12,319 nucleotides of DNA from Bacteroidota bacterium (GTDB lineage Bacteria; Bacteroidota; Bacteroidia; Bacteroidales; Marinifilaceae), in assembly GCA_023400335.1 (NCBI GenBank), contig JAEXFF010000404.1, positions 1 through 12,319 on the forward strand. Direction: 5' to 3'. Shown here one piece after another: positions 1 to 7,110 of the stretch; position 1 is the stretch's first letter, and the number at the start of each line of letters is the position of its first letter. Both the position numbers and the translations under genes were made by a program. Below the pieces are notes generated by a model that had not been told where the DNA came from, did no database searches, and saw only the letters and a program-made list of their open reading frames with translations.

Positions 1-11
1 ATATAATGTGT

Positions 12-308
12 CTAAATGATCGCATTTGTTAATTTAAGCAAATATGAAATTAAAATTGTTGCTAAACAAACAAAACCCGTAATTTTTAATAGCTCCGGCT
101 GAATTTTTTTTATGCCGCAAATTTTCAAAACAATCAATATTAAAAACAGCAACAACGGCAATAATCCCGGATAAACGCTGAGAGAAGTCCCGAAATCTCC
201 TTTTAACAACAAAAGGACAGCTCTTTGCATACCGCAACCAGGGCATTCTATACCGATCACAGATTTTATCCAACAGGATAATTGATGTGCTTCCAGCCAT
301 TCGAGCAT
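12..308 (-). CDS. DUF2752 family small membrane protein
   Basis: This 98-residue protein matches the DUF2752 pattern. A Cys-x2-Cys-Gly-x2-Arg signature (CPGCGMQR, about residues 22-29) lies between an N-terminal segment and two hydrophobic helices (about residues 46-63 and 75-91). The paired cysteines could bind a metal or form a disulfide, but no biochemical role is established for the family. It is predicted to be an inner-membrane protein. It starts with ATG 67 bases after the stop of the aminotransferase gene on the same strand, so the two may be co-transcribed, although their functions show no obvious link. Length is normal for the family, and the stop codon is inside the window, so the gene is complete. 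Family assignment is fairly sure; function is unknown. Confidence 0.8.
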   Translation of the reverse strand: MLEWLEAHQLSCWIKSVIGIECPGCGMQRAVLLLLKGDFGTSLSVYPGLLPLLLFLILIVLKICGIKKIQPELLKITGFVCLATILISYLLKLTNAII

Positions 309-375
309 GCTTACGTTTATAGGATTATAACGGTTACAAAATTACAGGCTTCGTCTGCTGACTTAACATCTATGA

Positions 376-1467
376 TCAGGCTTTTCGGATAACTTCTTCC
401 AAAATATCCATAGCTTGTGCTACCCATTCCGGATTTGCCTGAGTGCCCATATGTCCGATACGAAATACTTTCCCCGTCAATGTTCCGTAATTTCCCCCCA
501 CAACCAGACCTTCCGCCCTCAGGGCTGTATCCAATTTTTTCCATCCGATCCTACGAGGTACATTTAAGGCAGTTACCGTAGGAGACAGGATCGCATCCGG
601 AGCCGGAAACAGCTCCAGCCCCATTGCACAAGCCCTCTGCCGGCAATAACGGGCTACCTGTTCATGCCGCGACAGTACCTTGGCTAATCCTTCTTCCAAA
701 ATCAATTGACATGCTTTGTATAACTGAGCTGTTCCCTGCCAATAAGGCGTATAAGGGAAGTAACGTTTTTTGACGGCATACCGGAAAGGTTGTAAAGCCT
801 CATACCCGACATACCCGATTTCCTCTATTATTTCCCAAGCCTTTTCACTTACCGATAAAAAAGCCATATTGGCCGGTGCAGACAGACATTTTTGTGAAGC
901 TCCCAAACAAAAATCAATATGCCAGTCGTCCGTTTTTACCAGACTTCCCCCTATACCCGAAACAGCATCTACATATAACAAAGGTATTTCATATTTTTCC
1001 TTCAAAATTCCAATCTGTCCAACCGGGTTAATAGTCCCGCTGGGAGTCTCACTGTGAACCATCGTAATCATTTTCGGGCGGAATTCCCGGATCGCTTTTT
1101 CCACCAGCTCAAAATCATGAATCGATTCGTTAAAACCAAAATCCATTATTTTGACCTCACACCCTAATGTCTCAGCCATCACTCCTATGCCATACCCGAA
1201 CAATCCGGTGGATAAAGCCAATACTTTATCTCCCGGTAATAAAGCACTTTTCAAGGCACTCCACAAAGCAAGCATACCTTCCCCGGTCTGGATTACGACC
1301 TTATTACGGGTACGCATTATTCTTTGCAGGGCTTTTTCCGTAGCCTTATATAAAGCAATATATTCTTCTTCCAAATCGGCAGAACCATAATTGAAAGCCG
1401 CTATCTCCAATATCTCCGGCGGAACAGCTACCGGTCCCGGAACCATAGGTATTTTATACTCTTCCAT
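376..1467 (-). CDS. PLP-dependent class V aminotransferase, alanine/serine-glyoxylate type
   Basis: The 363-residue protein belongs to the aminotransferase class V family, the branch that holds alanine-glyoxylate, serine-glyoxylate and serine-pyruvate aminotransferases. These use pyridoxal phosphate to move an amino group between a small amino acid and a 2-oxo acid in the cytoplasm. Visible landmarks are the N-terminal PMVPGPV motif (residues 7-13), the TGEG phosphate-site region (61-64), HSETPSGTINP (138-148), VDAVSGIGG with the pyridine-binding Asp167, the Schiff-base Lys193 in GASQKCL, and RIGHMG near the C-terminus. I chose the ATG at 1467. The frame stays open upstream to 1584, but those 39 codons resemble nothing in the family, and the family normally begins a few residues before the PGP motif. 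The donor and acceptor cannot be read from the sequence, so no gene symbol is given. Confidence 0.9.
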   Translation of the reverse strand: MEEYKIPMVPGPVAVPPEILEIAAFNYGSADLEEEYIALYKATEKALQRIMRTRNKVVIQTGEGMLALWSALKSALLPGDKVLALSTGLFGYGIGVMAETLGCEVKIMDFGFNESIHDFELVEKAIREFRPKMITMVHSETPSGTINPVGQIGILKEKYEIPLLYVDAVSGIGGSLVKTDDWHIDFCLGASQKCLSAPANMAFLSVSEKAWEIIEEIGYVGYEALQPFRYAVKKRYFPYTPYWQGTAQLYKACQLILEEGLAKVLSRHEQVARYCRQRACAMGLELFPAPDAILSPTVTALNVPRRIGWKKLDTALRAEGLVVGGNYGTLTGKVFRIGHMGTQANPEWVAQAMDILEEVIRKA

Positions 1468-1485
1468 AATCAAACATTTTATTCG

Positions 1486-1493
1486 CAAAATTA
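1486..1493 (-). promoter_or_regulatory. Candidate -7 element of the aminotransferase gene
   Basis: Read on the minus strand, these eight bases are TAATTTTG, an exact match to the Bacteroidota -7 consensus TAnnTTTG. The position would give a leader of roughly 10-15 bases before the ATG at 1467. I see no TTTG at the expected -33 distance, and the region is AT-rich, so a chance match is quite possible. Confidence 0.3.
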
Positions 1494-1682
1494 ACATTAA
1501 AAACGTAAAAATACGGTATTTTGAAAAGGAAGTTACACCGGAAATTCTTATAAATATTAGCTTACCGCAATGCACATTCCCCAACCCATCCCCTGCATAT
1601 TTTTCCGCAAAAGAAATGAGAATTATTTAATATATTCCTCCGGATTAAATAACATAGTCTTTAATATTTAGTTTTAAAAATG

Positions 1683-1690
1683 TATATTTG
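1683..1690 (+). promoter_or_regulatory. Candidate -7 element upstream of rsfS (distal)
   Basis: The bases TATATTTG match the Bacteroidota -7 consensus TAnnTTTG exactly. A weak -33 candidate (CTTT, about 1659-1662) lies 20 bases upstream. Transcription from here would begin near 1697 and leave a leader of about 165 bases before rsfS, which is long for this group. The match is by eye only. Confidence 0.35.
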
Positions 1691-1711
1691 TAACTTCAAA
1701 TGGTATGAAAT

Positions 1712-1741
1712 TTTGTCAAGGGCTAAGTTAGAGTAAATTTA
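1712..1741 (+). promoter_or_regulatory. Candidate promoter upstream of rsfS (proximal)
   Basis: A TTTG at 1712-1715 is followed after 18 bases by TAAATTTA at 1734-1741. This resembles the Bacteroidota -33/-7 pair, with an intact -33 box and only the final G of the -7 box missing. It competes with the distal candidate about 50 bases upstream; either or both may be used. Confidence 0.3.
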
Positions 1742-1847
1742 CAAACACATACATAAACCCTAGAAGCAAGAATGAATAAATAAATTTCTGAAACAACTAA
1801 AATTTATATCATAAACCAAAATTTAAATTATAAAATAACAGCTTAAA

Positions 1848-1864
1848 ACTGAATCTTTTTCAGT
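1848..1864 (+). promoter_or_regulatory. Hairpin abutting the rsfS start codon
   Basis: ACTGAA (1848-1853) and TTCAGT (1859-1864) are perfect reverse complements separated by five bases. The 3' arm ends at the base just before the ATG at 1865. In the mRNA this six-pair hairpin would occupy the ribosome docking region of rsfS and could lower or regulate its initiation. The stem is short and only moderately stable, so a functional role is inference. Confidence 0.35.
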
Positions 1865-2224
1865 ATGACAAAACAGGAAAAATTAGTAAACAAAATAACA
1901 GAAAGTCTGGACGAAAATAAAGGACATCAAATTGTAAAAATCGATTTAAGAAACATAGAGAACTGTTTCTGCAGTTTCTTCGTAATATGTCATGGAACTT
2001 CTAATACCCACGTTTCAGCACTTGCTGACGCCGTAGAAGATAAAATTTTGGAAGATTTACACGAAAAACCATTTCATATAGAAGGGAGAGATCAGGCACA
2101 ATGGATTGTTGTAGATTATGGGGACGTAATTGTGCATGTTTTTCAAAAAGAACAACGGGAATATTATCAATTAGAAGATTTTTGGGGAGACGGTATTAAA
2201 GAAGAACTGAATCACGAAGAATGA
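1865..2224 (+). CDS. rsfS: Ribosomal silencing factor RsfS
   Basis: The 119-residue protein is a full-length member of the RsfS/Iojap/DUF143 family. Members bind ribosomal protein uL14 on the 50S subunit and block joining with 30S, damping translation when nutrients are short. The diagnostic stretches are present: FFVICHGTSNTHVSALAD (about residues 38-55), GRDQAQWIVVDYGDVIVHVF (about 74-93), and REYYQLEDFWGD near the C-terminus. The ATG at 1865 is chosen because the protein then has the usual family length and the first helix begins directly. It is the first gene of the plus-strand block and lies 35 bases before ftsH, an order common in Bacteroidota. A small hairpin ends just before its start codon. 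Confidence 0.95.
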   Translation: MTKQEKLVNKITESLDENKGHQIVKIDLRNIENCFCSFFVICHGTSNTHVSALADAVEDKILEDLHEKPFHIEGRDQAQWIVVDYGDVIVHVFQKEQREYYQLEDFWGDGIKEELNHEE

Positions 2225-2259
2225 GAAAACATTGTTGAAATAGACAACTAAGAAATAAA

Positions 2260-4350
2260 ATGAATATAGATTTAAACGGTAGTCAAAACCGTAAAATGCA
2301 GCGAGTGAATGATATGGCAGAGAACAAGGAAAACAGACAGGAAAATAAAAATAAAAAAGACAATTTCAATTTTCCGCCTATAGGAAATGGCAAAAATATC
2401 AAAACACCTAAATTTGGTGGTATTTGGTTATATGTACTTCTGGCTTTAATTTTCATTGGTTTTAACTTTTTCAATCTCCGCACAGAGCCTGTAAAAACCA
2501 ACTGGCAGGAAGTAAAAACTAAAATGCTGGAAAAAGTGGACGTTGAGAAATTCGTAGTTATTACCAATAAAGGATTGGTCAATGTATTCCTCAAACCCAA
2601 CCGCGTAGAAAATTACTCTCAATTGAAATCTAAAGGTTTTAAAAATTCAGACCCCGGACCTCAATTCAGTTTTGCTATCGGTTCGTTAGAAGGATTTGAA
2701 AAAAATGTAGCCGAAGCCCAGAAAGATATTCCGGGAGCTGCAAATACGACAATTGAATATGAAAAAGAATACGATGGTTGGGGAGATATATTCCAACTCC
2801 TGCTTCCTCTGGGTTTACTGATATTGATCTGGATGTTCTTTTTCCGCCGGATGAGTAAAGGCGCCGGAGGCGGAGGCGGTATTTTCAATGTGGGCAAATC
2901 CCAGGCCAAATTGTTTGATAAGGAATCCAACATTAAAGTAACCTTTAAAGATGTTGCCGGTCTAGCAGAAGCGAAACAAGAAGTGGAAGAGATTGTTTCT
3001 TTCCTGAAAAATCCGGATAAATATACCAAACTCGGAGGAAAAATTCCGAAGGGGGCTTTGTTAGTAGGTCCTCCGGGAACAGGTAAAACCTTGATGGCAA
3101 AAGCGATGGCCGGAGAAGCGAATGTACCTTTCTTTTCCATGTCCGGTTCTGATTTTGTAGAAATGTTCGTAGGCGTAGGTGCTTCCCGTGTAAGGGATTT
3201 ATTTAAACAAGCCAAAGAAAAAGCTCCCTGTATCATTTTTATCGATGAAATTGATGCCATCGGACGTGCACGGGGGAAAAATCCCAATATGGGTTCAAAT
3301 GACGAACGGGAAAATACCCTTAACCAGTTATTAACGGAAATGGACGGATTCGAAACGAATTCCGGAGTTATCATTCTGGCAGCGACGAACCGAGCCGATA
3401 TTCTCGACAGTGCTTTATTACGGGCAGGACGCTTCGATCGCCAGATTAATGTGGATCTGCCGGAATTAAAAGACAGGGAAGCCATTTTTAAAGTCCATCT
3501 CAAGCCTTTAAAACTGGCCGGAGATGTCGATATCGCTTTCCTGGCGAAACAAACGCCCGGATTTTCCGGTGCAGACATCGCTAATGTAGCCAATGAAGCA
3601 GCCTTAATTGCGGCCCGCAAAAACAAGAATGCCGTTGAAAAACAAGATTTTTTGGATGCAATCGACCGGATTGTTGGCGGATTGGAGAACCGGAGTAAAG
3701 TGATTAAAGCCAGTGAAAGAAAAGCAATCGCCTACCACGAAGCGGGACATGCTACCGCCTCCTGGCTTTTACAACATGCCCATCCCCTTTTGAAAGTAAC
3801 GATTGTTCCCCGTGGTAAAGCCCTGGGCGCCGCCTGGTATTTACCCCAGGAAAGACAAATTACAACCAAAGAACAATTGTTGGATCAGATGTGTTCTATC
3901 CTAGGAGGCCGGGCTGCGGAAGAACTGGTCTTCGGACAGATTTCTACCGGAGCACAAAACGATCTGGAACGCGCGACCAAACAAGCTTATGCTATGGTTA
4001 CTATCTTCGGTATGAGTGATAAAATCGGTAATTTAAGTTATTATGATTCTACAGGGCAAAGCGATTATAGCTTCACCAAGCCTTACTCAGAAAAGACAGC
4101 AGAATTGATCGATGCCGAAGTAAAAGAGCTCGTTGAAACAGCCTATATCCGGGCAAAGCAAATTTTAACCGAACACCGGGAACAACACCGGCAGGTTGCC
4201 GAATTACTTATTGAAAGAGAAGTCATTTTCAACGATGATCTGGAACGCATTCTGGGAAAACGTCCGTGGAAAGACGAAGACGAAGAAAAAGACGAAGCAC
4301 AGGTACAATCGGAAAATACTCCCGAACCGGAACTGACAATACAACAATAA
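2260..4350 (+). CDS. ftsH: ATP-dependent zinc metalloprotease FtsH
   Basis: FtsH is a hexameric AAA+ protease anchored in the inner membrane that degrades misfolded membrane proteins and some regulatory proteins. This 696-residue copy has all expected parts: a polar N-terminal tail, a first membrane helix (about 54-72), a periplasmic domain, a second helix (about 177-196), Walker A GPPGTGKT (270-277), the pore loop FVG (303-305), Walker B IIFIDE (325-330) and the second region of homology with arginine fingers Arg391 and Arg394. The zinc site is HEAGH (His493, Glu494, His497) with Asp568 as likely third ligand. The C-terminal tail is rich in Asp, Glu and Lys. I use the ATG at 2260 because an A-rich leader precedes it; the ATG at 2314 (residue 19, MAENKE) is a possible alternative. 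It follows rsfS by 35 bases and precedes the DUF2007 gene by 53 bases. Confidence 0.97.
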   Translation: MNIDLNGSQNRKMQRVNDMAENKENRQENKNKKDNFNFPPIGNGKNIKTPKFGGIWLYVLLALIFIGFNFFNLRTEPVKTNWQEVKTKMLEKVDVEKFVVITNKGLVNVFLKPNRVENYSQLKSKGFKNSDPGPQFSFAIGSLEGFEKNVAEAQKDIPGAANTTIEYEKEYDGWGDIFQLLLPLGLLILIWMFFFRRMSKGAGGGGGIFNVGKSQAKLFDKESNIKVTFKDVAGLAEAKQEVEEIVSFLKNPDKYTKLGGKIPKGALLVGPPGTGKTLMAKAMAGEANVPFFSMSGSDFVEMFVGVGASRVRDLFKQAKEKAPCIIFIDEIDAIGRARGKNPNMGSNDERENTLNQLLTEMDGFETNSGVIILAATNRADILDSALLRAGRFDRQINVDLPELKDREAIFKVHLKPLKLAGDVDIAFLAKQTPGFSGADIANVANEAALIAARKNKNAVEKQDFLDAIDRIVGGLENRSKVIKASERKAIAYHEAGHATASWLLQHAHPLLKVTIVPRGKALGAAWYLPQERQITTKEQLLDQMCSILGGRAAEELVFGQISTGAQNDLERATKQAYAMVTIFGMSDKIGNLSYYDSTGQSDYSFTKPYSEKTAELIDAEVKELVETAYIRAKQILTEHREQHRQVAELLIEREVIFNDDLERILGKRPWKDEDEEKDEAQVQSENTPEPELTIQQ

Positions 4351-4355
4351 CCCTT

Positions 4356-4388
4356 ACTTCCGTTTCATTACCTGAAGGGAACGGAAGT
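4356..4388 (+). promoter_or_regulatory. Intercistronic hairpin between ftsH and the DUF2007 gene
   Basis: ACTTCCGTT (4356-4364) is the perfect reverse complement of AACGGAAGT (4380-4388). A G-U and a C-G pair extend the stem inward to 11 pairs around an 11-base loop. The hairpin begins five bases after the ftsH stop and ends 15 bases before the next start codon. Only three T residues follow, before a mixed TTTAAATTTAAAT stretch, so it is not a standard intrinsic terminator. It could slow exonucleases and stabilise the ftsH message, or act as a partial terminator that lowers expression of the genes downstream. Confidence 0.6.
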
Positions 4389-4403
4389 TTAAATTTAAAT
4401 GAT

Positions 4404-4610
4404 ATGGACAACTGGACATCGGTTTTTGAAACAAATCAACTTTACAAAGCAGAGCTGATAAAGGATATCCTTTGTGACAACGACATCGACGCTGTTATTC
4501 TGAACCAAAAAGATTCTTCTTATAACAGTTTCGGAGAAATCTATGTCATGGTGAATAAAGAAGAAAAAGAAAAAGCAGAAGGAATTATTAAAACAGTTCA
4601 TTGTGAGTAA
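4404..4610 (+). CDS. DUF2007 domain protein
   Basis: The 68-residue protein fits the DUF2007 family (often labelled putative signal-transducing protein). It is a small alpha-beta fold with the pattern: aromatic plus Thr/Ser start, a helix KAELIKDILCDNDIDAVIL, the conserved LNQKDSSYNSFGEIYVMV segment (about residues 31-48), and a final helix that packs back. No enzymatic role is known. The frame is open from inside ftsH (ATG at 4266), but that part is an Arg-rich shadow of the acidic FtsH tail, and family similarity starts only at MDNWTSVF, so I use the ATG at 4404. It has no membrane segment or signal peptide. Its stop overlaps the GTG start of cdsA, so the two are probably translationally coupled. 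Confidence 0.88.
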   Translation: MDNWTSVFETNQLYKAELIKDILCDNDIDAVILNQKDSSYNSFGEIYVMVNKEEKEKAEGIIKTVHCE

Positions 4611-5412
4611 TTTTTGGAAACGGGCGATAAGCGGATTTCTATTTGTAATTATCCTGACAGGCTGTATTTTCCTGCACCCGGTTTGCTTTTTCGTACTTTT
4701 TTTTATTATCAATATTGTCGGCCTGCTCGAATTTGCGAAAATGGCCAGAAGAATCGAGATTTATATCAATCTCCCGATTTATCTTTTTTGCGGGAGCCTC
4801 TTATTTACAGCAGGTTTTCTGGATGCTTATTCCGGTTACCGGGAGGGGTATCTCTGGTGTTTTCTGGCAACTTTTGTCCTGAGCATCTGTGAATTATACC
4901 GGAAAAAAGGCAATTCTTTCCAGAATCTGGCCTTTTCTTATTATGGACTGTTGTATTTAAGTCTGCCTTTCACCTTGTTGATTTATCTCCCTTATATGAC
5001 CAGTGACGAATGGCGTCCTGAAATTGTTTTTTTCCCTTTTCTTCTGGTATGGTTTAACGATACTTTCGCTTATTTATTTGGCTCTCAATTTGGGAAACAC
5101 AAGCTTTTTCCGAGAATTTCCCCCAAAAAATCCTGGGAAGGGGCTATCGGAGGAGGGATCTGTACAATCGGGGCAGCTCTCTTTATCGCCCCCTATCTGG
5201 AAGGCTTGACGATCTATAATAATATTATCATTGCCTGTATCGTTGTCTTTTTTGGTATATACGGAGATTTGCTGGAATCGATGTTCAAAAGAAGCATTGA
5301 AATCAAAGATTCCGGGAGTATTATGCCAGGGCATGGAGGAGTTCTGGATCGTTTCGATGCCGTCGTATTTGTCATCCCTGCAATCTTTGTTTATCTGGAA
5401 TTCGTATATTAG
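4603..5412 (+). CDS. cdsA: Phosphatidate cytidylyltransferase (CDP-diacylglycerol synthase)
   Basis: CdsA joins CTP and phosphatidic acid to give CDP-diacylglycerol and pyrophosphate, the branch point of phospholipid synthesis in the inner membrane. The 269-residue protein is hydrophobic throughout, with about seven or eight membrane helices. It carries the family signature at residues 226-250 (SMFKRSIEIKDSG, then PGHGGVLDR), plus the WFNDTFAY segment (150-157) and SPKKSWEG (173-180). The start is GTG: the upstream frame closes quickly, and the next in-frame ATG (residue 47) would remove the first two helices. The GTG lies inside GTGAGTAA, which also ends the DUF2007 gene, giving an 8-base overlap. 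Psd, which acts two steps later in the same pathway, is encoded 147 bases downstream. Confidence 0.95.
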   Translation: MSNFWKRAISGFLFVIILTGCIFLHPVCFFVLFFIINIVGLLEFAKMARRIEIYINLPIYLFCGSLLFTAGFLDAYSGYREGYLWCFLATFVLSICELYRKKGNSFQNLAFSYYGLLYLSLPFTLLIYLPYMTSDEWRPEIVFFPFLLVWFNDTFAYLFGSQFGKHKLFPRISPKKSWEGAIGGGICTIGAALFIAPYLEGLTIYNNIIIACIVVFFGIYGDLLESMFKRSIEIKDSGSIMPGHGGVLDRFDAVVFVIPAIFVYLEFVY

Positions 5413-5482
5413 GTCTGGCGGGTTGAAGCTGTCAGTAGTTCTTATTGATTTCAATTGAATTTTTAAGAATAAATGACTTTAA

Positions 5483-5509
5483 AAGTAGAAACGCTTCGGT
5501 TTTCGACTT
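5483..5509 (+). repeat. Imperfect inverted repeat in the psd leader
   Basis: AAGT and GAAA pair with TTTC and ACTT around one mismatch, giving an eight-pair imperfect stem over a loop that contains GCTTCGG. No T-run follows; the next bases are A-rich, so it is not a forward intrinsic terminator. It lies in the 147-base gap between cdsA and psd, upstream of a candidate promoter box, and could be an operator or a weak processing hairpin. Chance is a real possibility. Confidence 0.3.
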
Positions 5510-5517
5510 AAAAAATT

Positions 5518-5525
5518 TAACTTTA
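5518..5525 (+). promoter_or_regulatory. Candidate -7 element upstream of psd
   Basis: TAACTTTA matches the Bacteroidota -7 consensus TAnnTTTG except for the last base. It would place transcription start near 5531, about 30 bases before the psd ATG. No clear -33 TTTG is seen at the proper distance (only a TTCG). The 147-base gap after cdsA makes a separate promoter plausible, but the match is weak. Confidence 0.25.
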
Positions 5526-5559
5526 CCGTCCCAAATCATTATTAATTAAACGAACTGAA

Positions 5560-6231
5560 ATGATACTCCATAAAGCAGGTTATTCATTATTATTAAAGAT
5601 ACTGATTATTCTGATTTTATTGAATTGTTGTACCTTCTATTTTATCGATAACCGGACGATCGTCTATATTATTCTAGGAATTTCTATTTTCTTTTATTTG
5701 TTGACTGTCAATTTTTTCCGTTTCCCCAATCGTCATATTACGCTGGACGACAAAACAATCTTAGCTCCCGCTGACGGAAAAATTGTTGTGATTGAAGAAA
5801 CAGAAGAAACGGAATATTTTAAAGACCGCCGGATACAGGTATCCATATTTATGAATATTTTTAATGTCCATATCAATTGGTTTCCTGTCAATGGGATCAT
5901 CAAATATTTTAAATACCATAAAGGGAATTTTGCAGCAGCTTATTTACCTAAATCCTCTACAGAAAATGAGAGGACAACTATCGTCATTGAAAGTAATAAC
6001 GGGCAAACGATATTGATGCGTCAAATTGCCGGTGCTATGGCCAAACGAATTGTTTCTTACGCTACCGTCGGAGGAGTTGCCCGTCAAAATCAGCACGCCG
6101 GTTTTATAAAATTCGGGTCAAGAGTAGATCTTTTCTTGCCCTTGGATACTCAAATAAAAGTTAAATTAGGACAAAAAACAGTAGGCTCTCAAACACTTAT
6201 CGGAGAATTAGCTGAAAGGAAAAAAGGATAA
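5560..6231 (+). CDS. psd: Phosphatidylserine decarboxylase proenzyme (short form)
   Basis: Psd removes CO2 from phosphatidylserine to give phosphatidylethanolamine. It cuts itself to create a pyruvoyl cofactor. The 223-residue protein is of the short bacterial/archaeal-like type. Two membrane helices (about residues 9-27 and 33-50) anchor it. They are followed by FFRFPNR, the LAPADGKIV motif with Asp72, the NVHINWFPVNG stretch with His104, and the self-cleavage site Gly186-Ser187 in IKFGSRVDLFLP. Cleavage there would leave a small C-terminal alpha chain starting with the serine-derived pyruvoyl group. The ATG at 5560 follows an A-rich leader and gives the usual short N-terminus. In many Bacteroidota pssA follows psd directly; here panB follows instead. 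Confidence 0.95.
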   Translation: MILHKAGYSLLLKILIILILLNCCTFYFIDNRTIVYIILGISIFFYLLTVNFFRFPNRHITLDDKTILAPADGKIVVIEETEETEYFKDRRIQVSIFMNIFNVHINWFPVNGIIKYFKYHKGNFAAAYLPKSSTENERTTIVIESNNGQTILMRQIAGAMAKRIVSYATVGGVARQNQHAGFIKFGSRVDLFLPLDTQIKVKLGQKTVGSQTLIGELAERKKG

Positions 6232-6283
6232 AGAGCAAAATTTTTATTTTTTGTCAGCTTATCTGTATTATAACATTTGAAAT

Positions 6284-7099
6284 ATGTCAGTTGAATCTAA
6301 AGCAAAAGTAGTAACCACCCATGTTTTATACGAAATGAAACAAAGGGGGGAAAAAATCAGTATGCTCACCGCCTATGATTATTCTATGGCCCGTATTGTC
6401 GACGCTGCAGGCGTCGATGTAATCCTTGTTGGAGATTCGGCTTCCAACGTAATGGCAGGTAATGAAACCACTCTTCCCATTACCCTCGATCAGATGATAT
6501 ATCACGGAGCTTCTGTAGTGAAAGGAGTAAAAAGAGCCTTAGTCGTAGTAGATATGCCTTTCGGCAGTTATCAGGGAAACAGCAAAGAAGCCCTCTGTTC
6601 AGCTATCCGGATTATGAAAGAAACAGCTGCAGACGCCGTAAAATTAGAAGGTGGTATAGAAGTAGCCGAATCCATTAAACGCATTCTTTCTGCCGGCATC
6701 CCGGTTATGGGACATCTGGGACTCACCCCCCAAAGCATCCATAAATTCGGTACTTATACCGTAAGGGCTAAAGAACAATCGGAAGCCCAAAAGCTCATCG
6801 AAGATGCTCATATACTGGAAGAAGCAGGTTGCTTCGGGATTGTATTGGAAAAAATTCCGGCCACTCTTGCCACTCAGGTCTCACAAGAACTTTCTATTCC
6901 CATGATCGGAATCGGGGCCGGAAATGGAGTAGACGGACAAGTATTGGTTATTCACGATATGCTCGGTATTAACAAAGAATTTTCTCCCCGCTTTCTCCGC
7001 CGTTATCTCAATCTTTTCGATGAGATGACAGAAGCCGTAGCCCATTATGTAGCGGATGTAAAAAATCTGGACTTCCCGAATGAAAAAGAACAATATTAA
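6284..7099 (+). CDS. panB: 3-methyl-2-oxobutanoate hydroxymethyltransferase (ketopantoate hydroxymethyltransferase)
   Basis: PanB transfers a hydroxymethyl group from 5,10-methylenetetrahydrofolate to 2-oxoisovalerate, the first committed step to pantothenate and coenzyme A. The 271-residue cytoplasmic enzyme is full length. By alignment with the well-studied Escherichia coli enzyme, the magnesium ligands are Asp51 (in LVGDSASNV), Asp90 ([10 protein letters not shown]) and Glu122 (KLEGG), and the catalytic Glu189 lies in [15 protein letters not shown] (143-151) and [15 protein letters not shown] (208-222) are also typical. The ATG at 6284 lies 52 bases after psd and 11 bases before it ends the next gene begins, so it probably shares a transcript with the pseudouridine synthase gene. 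No other pantothenate gene is in the window. Confidence 0.97.
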   Translation: MSVESKAKVVTTHVLYEMKQRGEKISMLTAYDYSMARIVDAAGVDVILVGDSASNVMAGNETTLPITLDQMIYHGASVVKGVKRALVVVDMPFGSYQGNSKEALCSAIRIMKETAADAVKLEGGIEVAESIKRILSAGIPVMGHLGLTPQSIHKFGTYTVRAKEQSEAQKLIEDAHILEEAGCFGIVLEKIPATLATQVSQELSIPMIGIGAGNGVDGQVLVIHDMLGINKEFSPRFLRRYLNLFDEMTEAVAHYVADVKNLDFPNEKEQY

Positions 7100-7110
7100 G
7101 AATAAAAAAT

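Larger units (their letters stand above)
1468..1864. other. Divergent AT-rich intergenic region
   Basis: This 397-base gap separates the minus-strand aminotransferase from rsfS. It contains no convincing gene. The frame that extends the aminotransferase upstream shows no family similarity, and the few other short frames look random. What it does hold is one candidate promoter element for the minus strand, two for the plus strand, and a hairpin touching the rsfS start codon. The part from about 1730 to 1864 is very A-rich and would be a long leader for the rsfS-ftsH unit. I see no tRNA, riboswitch or mobile remnant. Confidence 0.7.

Noticed and set aside
1468..1584. N-terminal extension of the aminotransferase to an upstream ATG
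   Set aside because: The 39 extra residues match no part of the family, and a promoter-like box lies within this stretch. The ATG at 1467 gives the standard N-terminus.
1705..1731. Eight-codon frame (MKFCQGLS) in the rsfS leader as a possible leader peptide
   Set aside because: It has no regulatory codon bias and no coupled terminator/antiterminator structures, and frames this short are expected by chance.
3418..3444. Ala instead of Pro in the FtsH LRAGRFDR motif
   Set aside because: The change leaves the arginine fingers intact, and this form is familiar from FtsH proteins of Bacteroidota, so it is not a defect.
2661..3626. A 321-codon open frame on the minus strand inside ftsH
   Set aside because: It lies wholly antisense to the conserved AAA+ domain, has a low-complexity Ser/Pro/Lys composition and shows no family motif. 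It is a shadow of ftsH codon use.
4266..4403. Upstream extension of the DUF2007 gene with an Arg-rich N-terminus
   Set aside because: It is an out-of-frame reading of the Asp/Glu/Lys-rich end of ftsH and runs through the intercistronic hairpin. Family similarity begins only at the ATG at 4404.
5450..5459. Palindrome TTCAATTGAA after cdsA as an operator
   Set aside because: The ten-base palindrome is AT-rich, does not extend further and is not repeated nearby; chance is the simpler explanation.
6250..6279. TTTG followed by TAACATTTG before panB as a promoter
   Set aside because: The spacing is 17 bases, the -7 box has one extra base, and the start site would fall at or inside the panB start codon.
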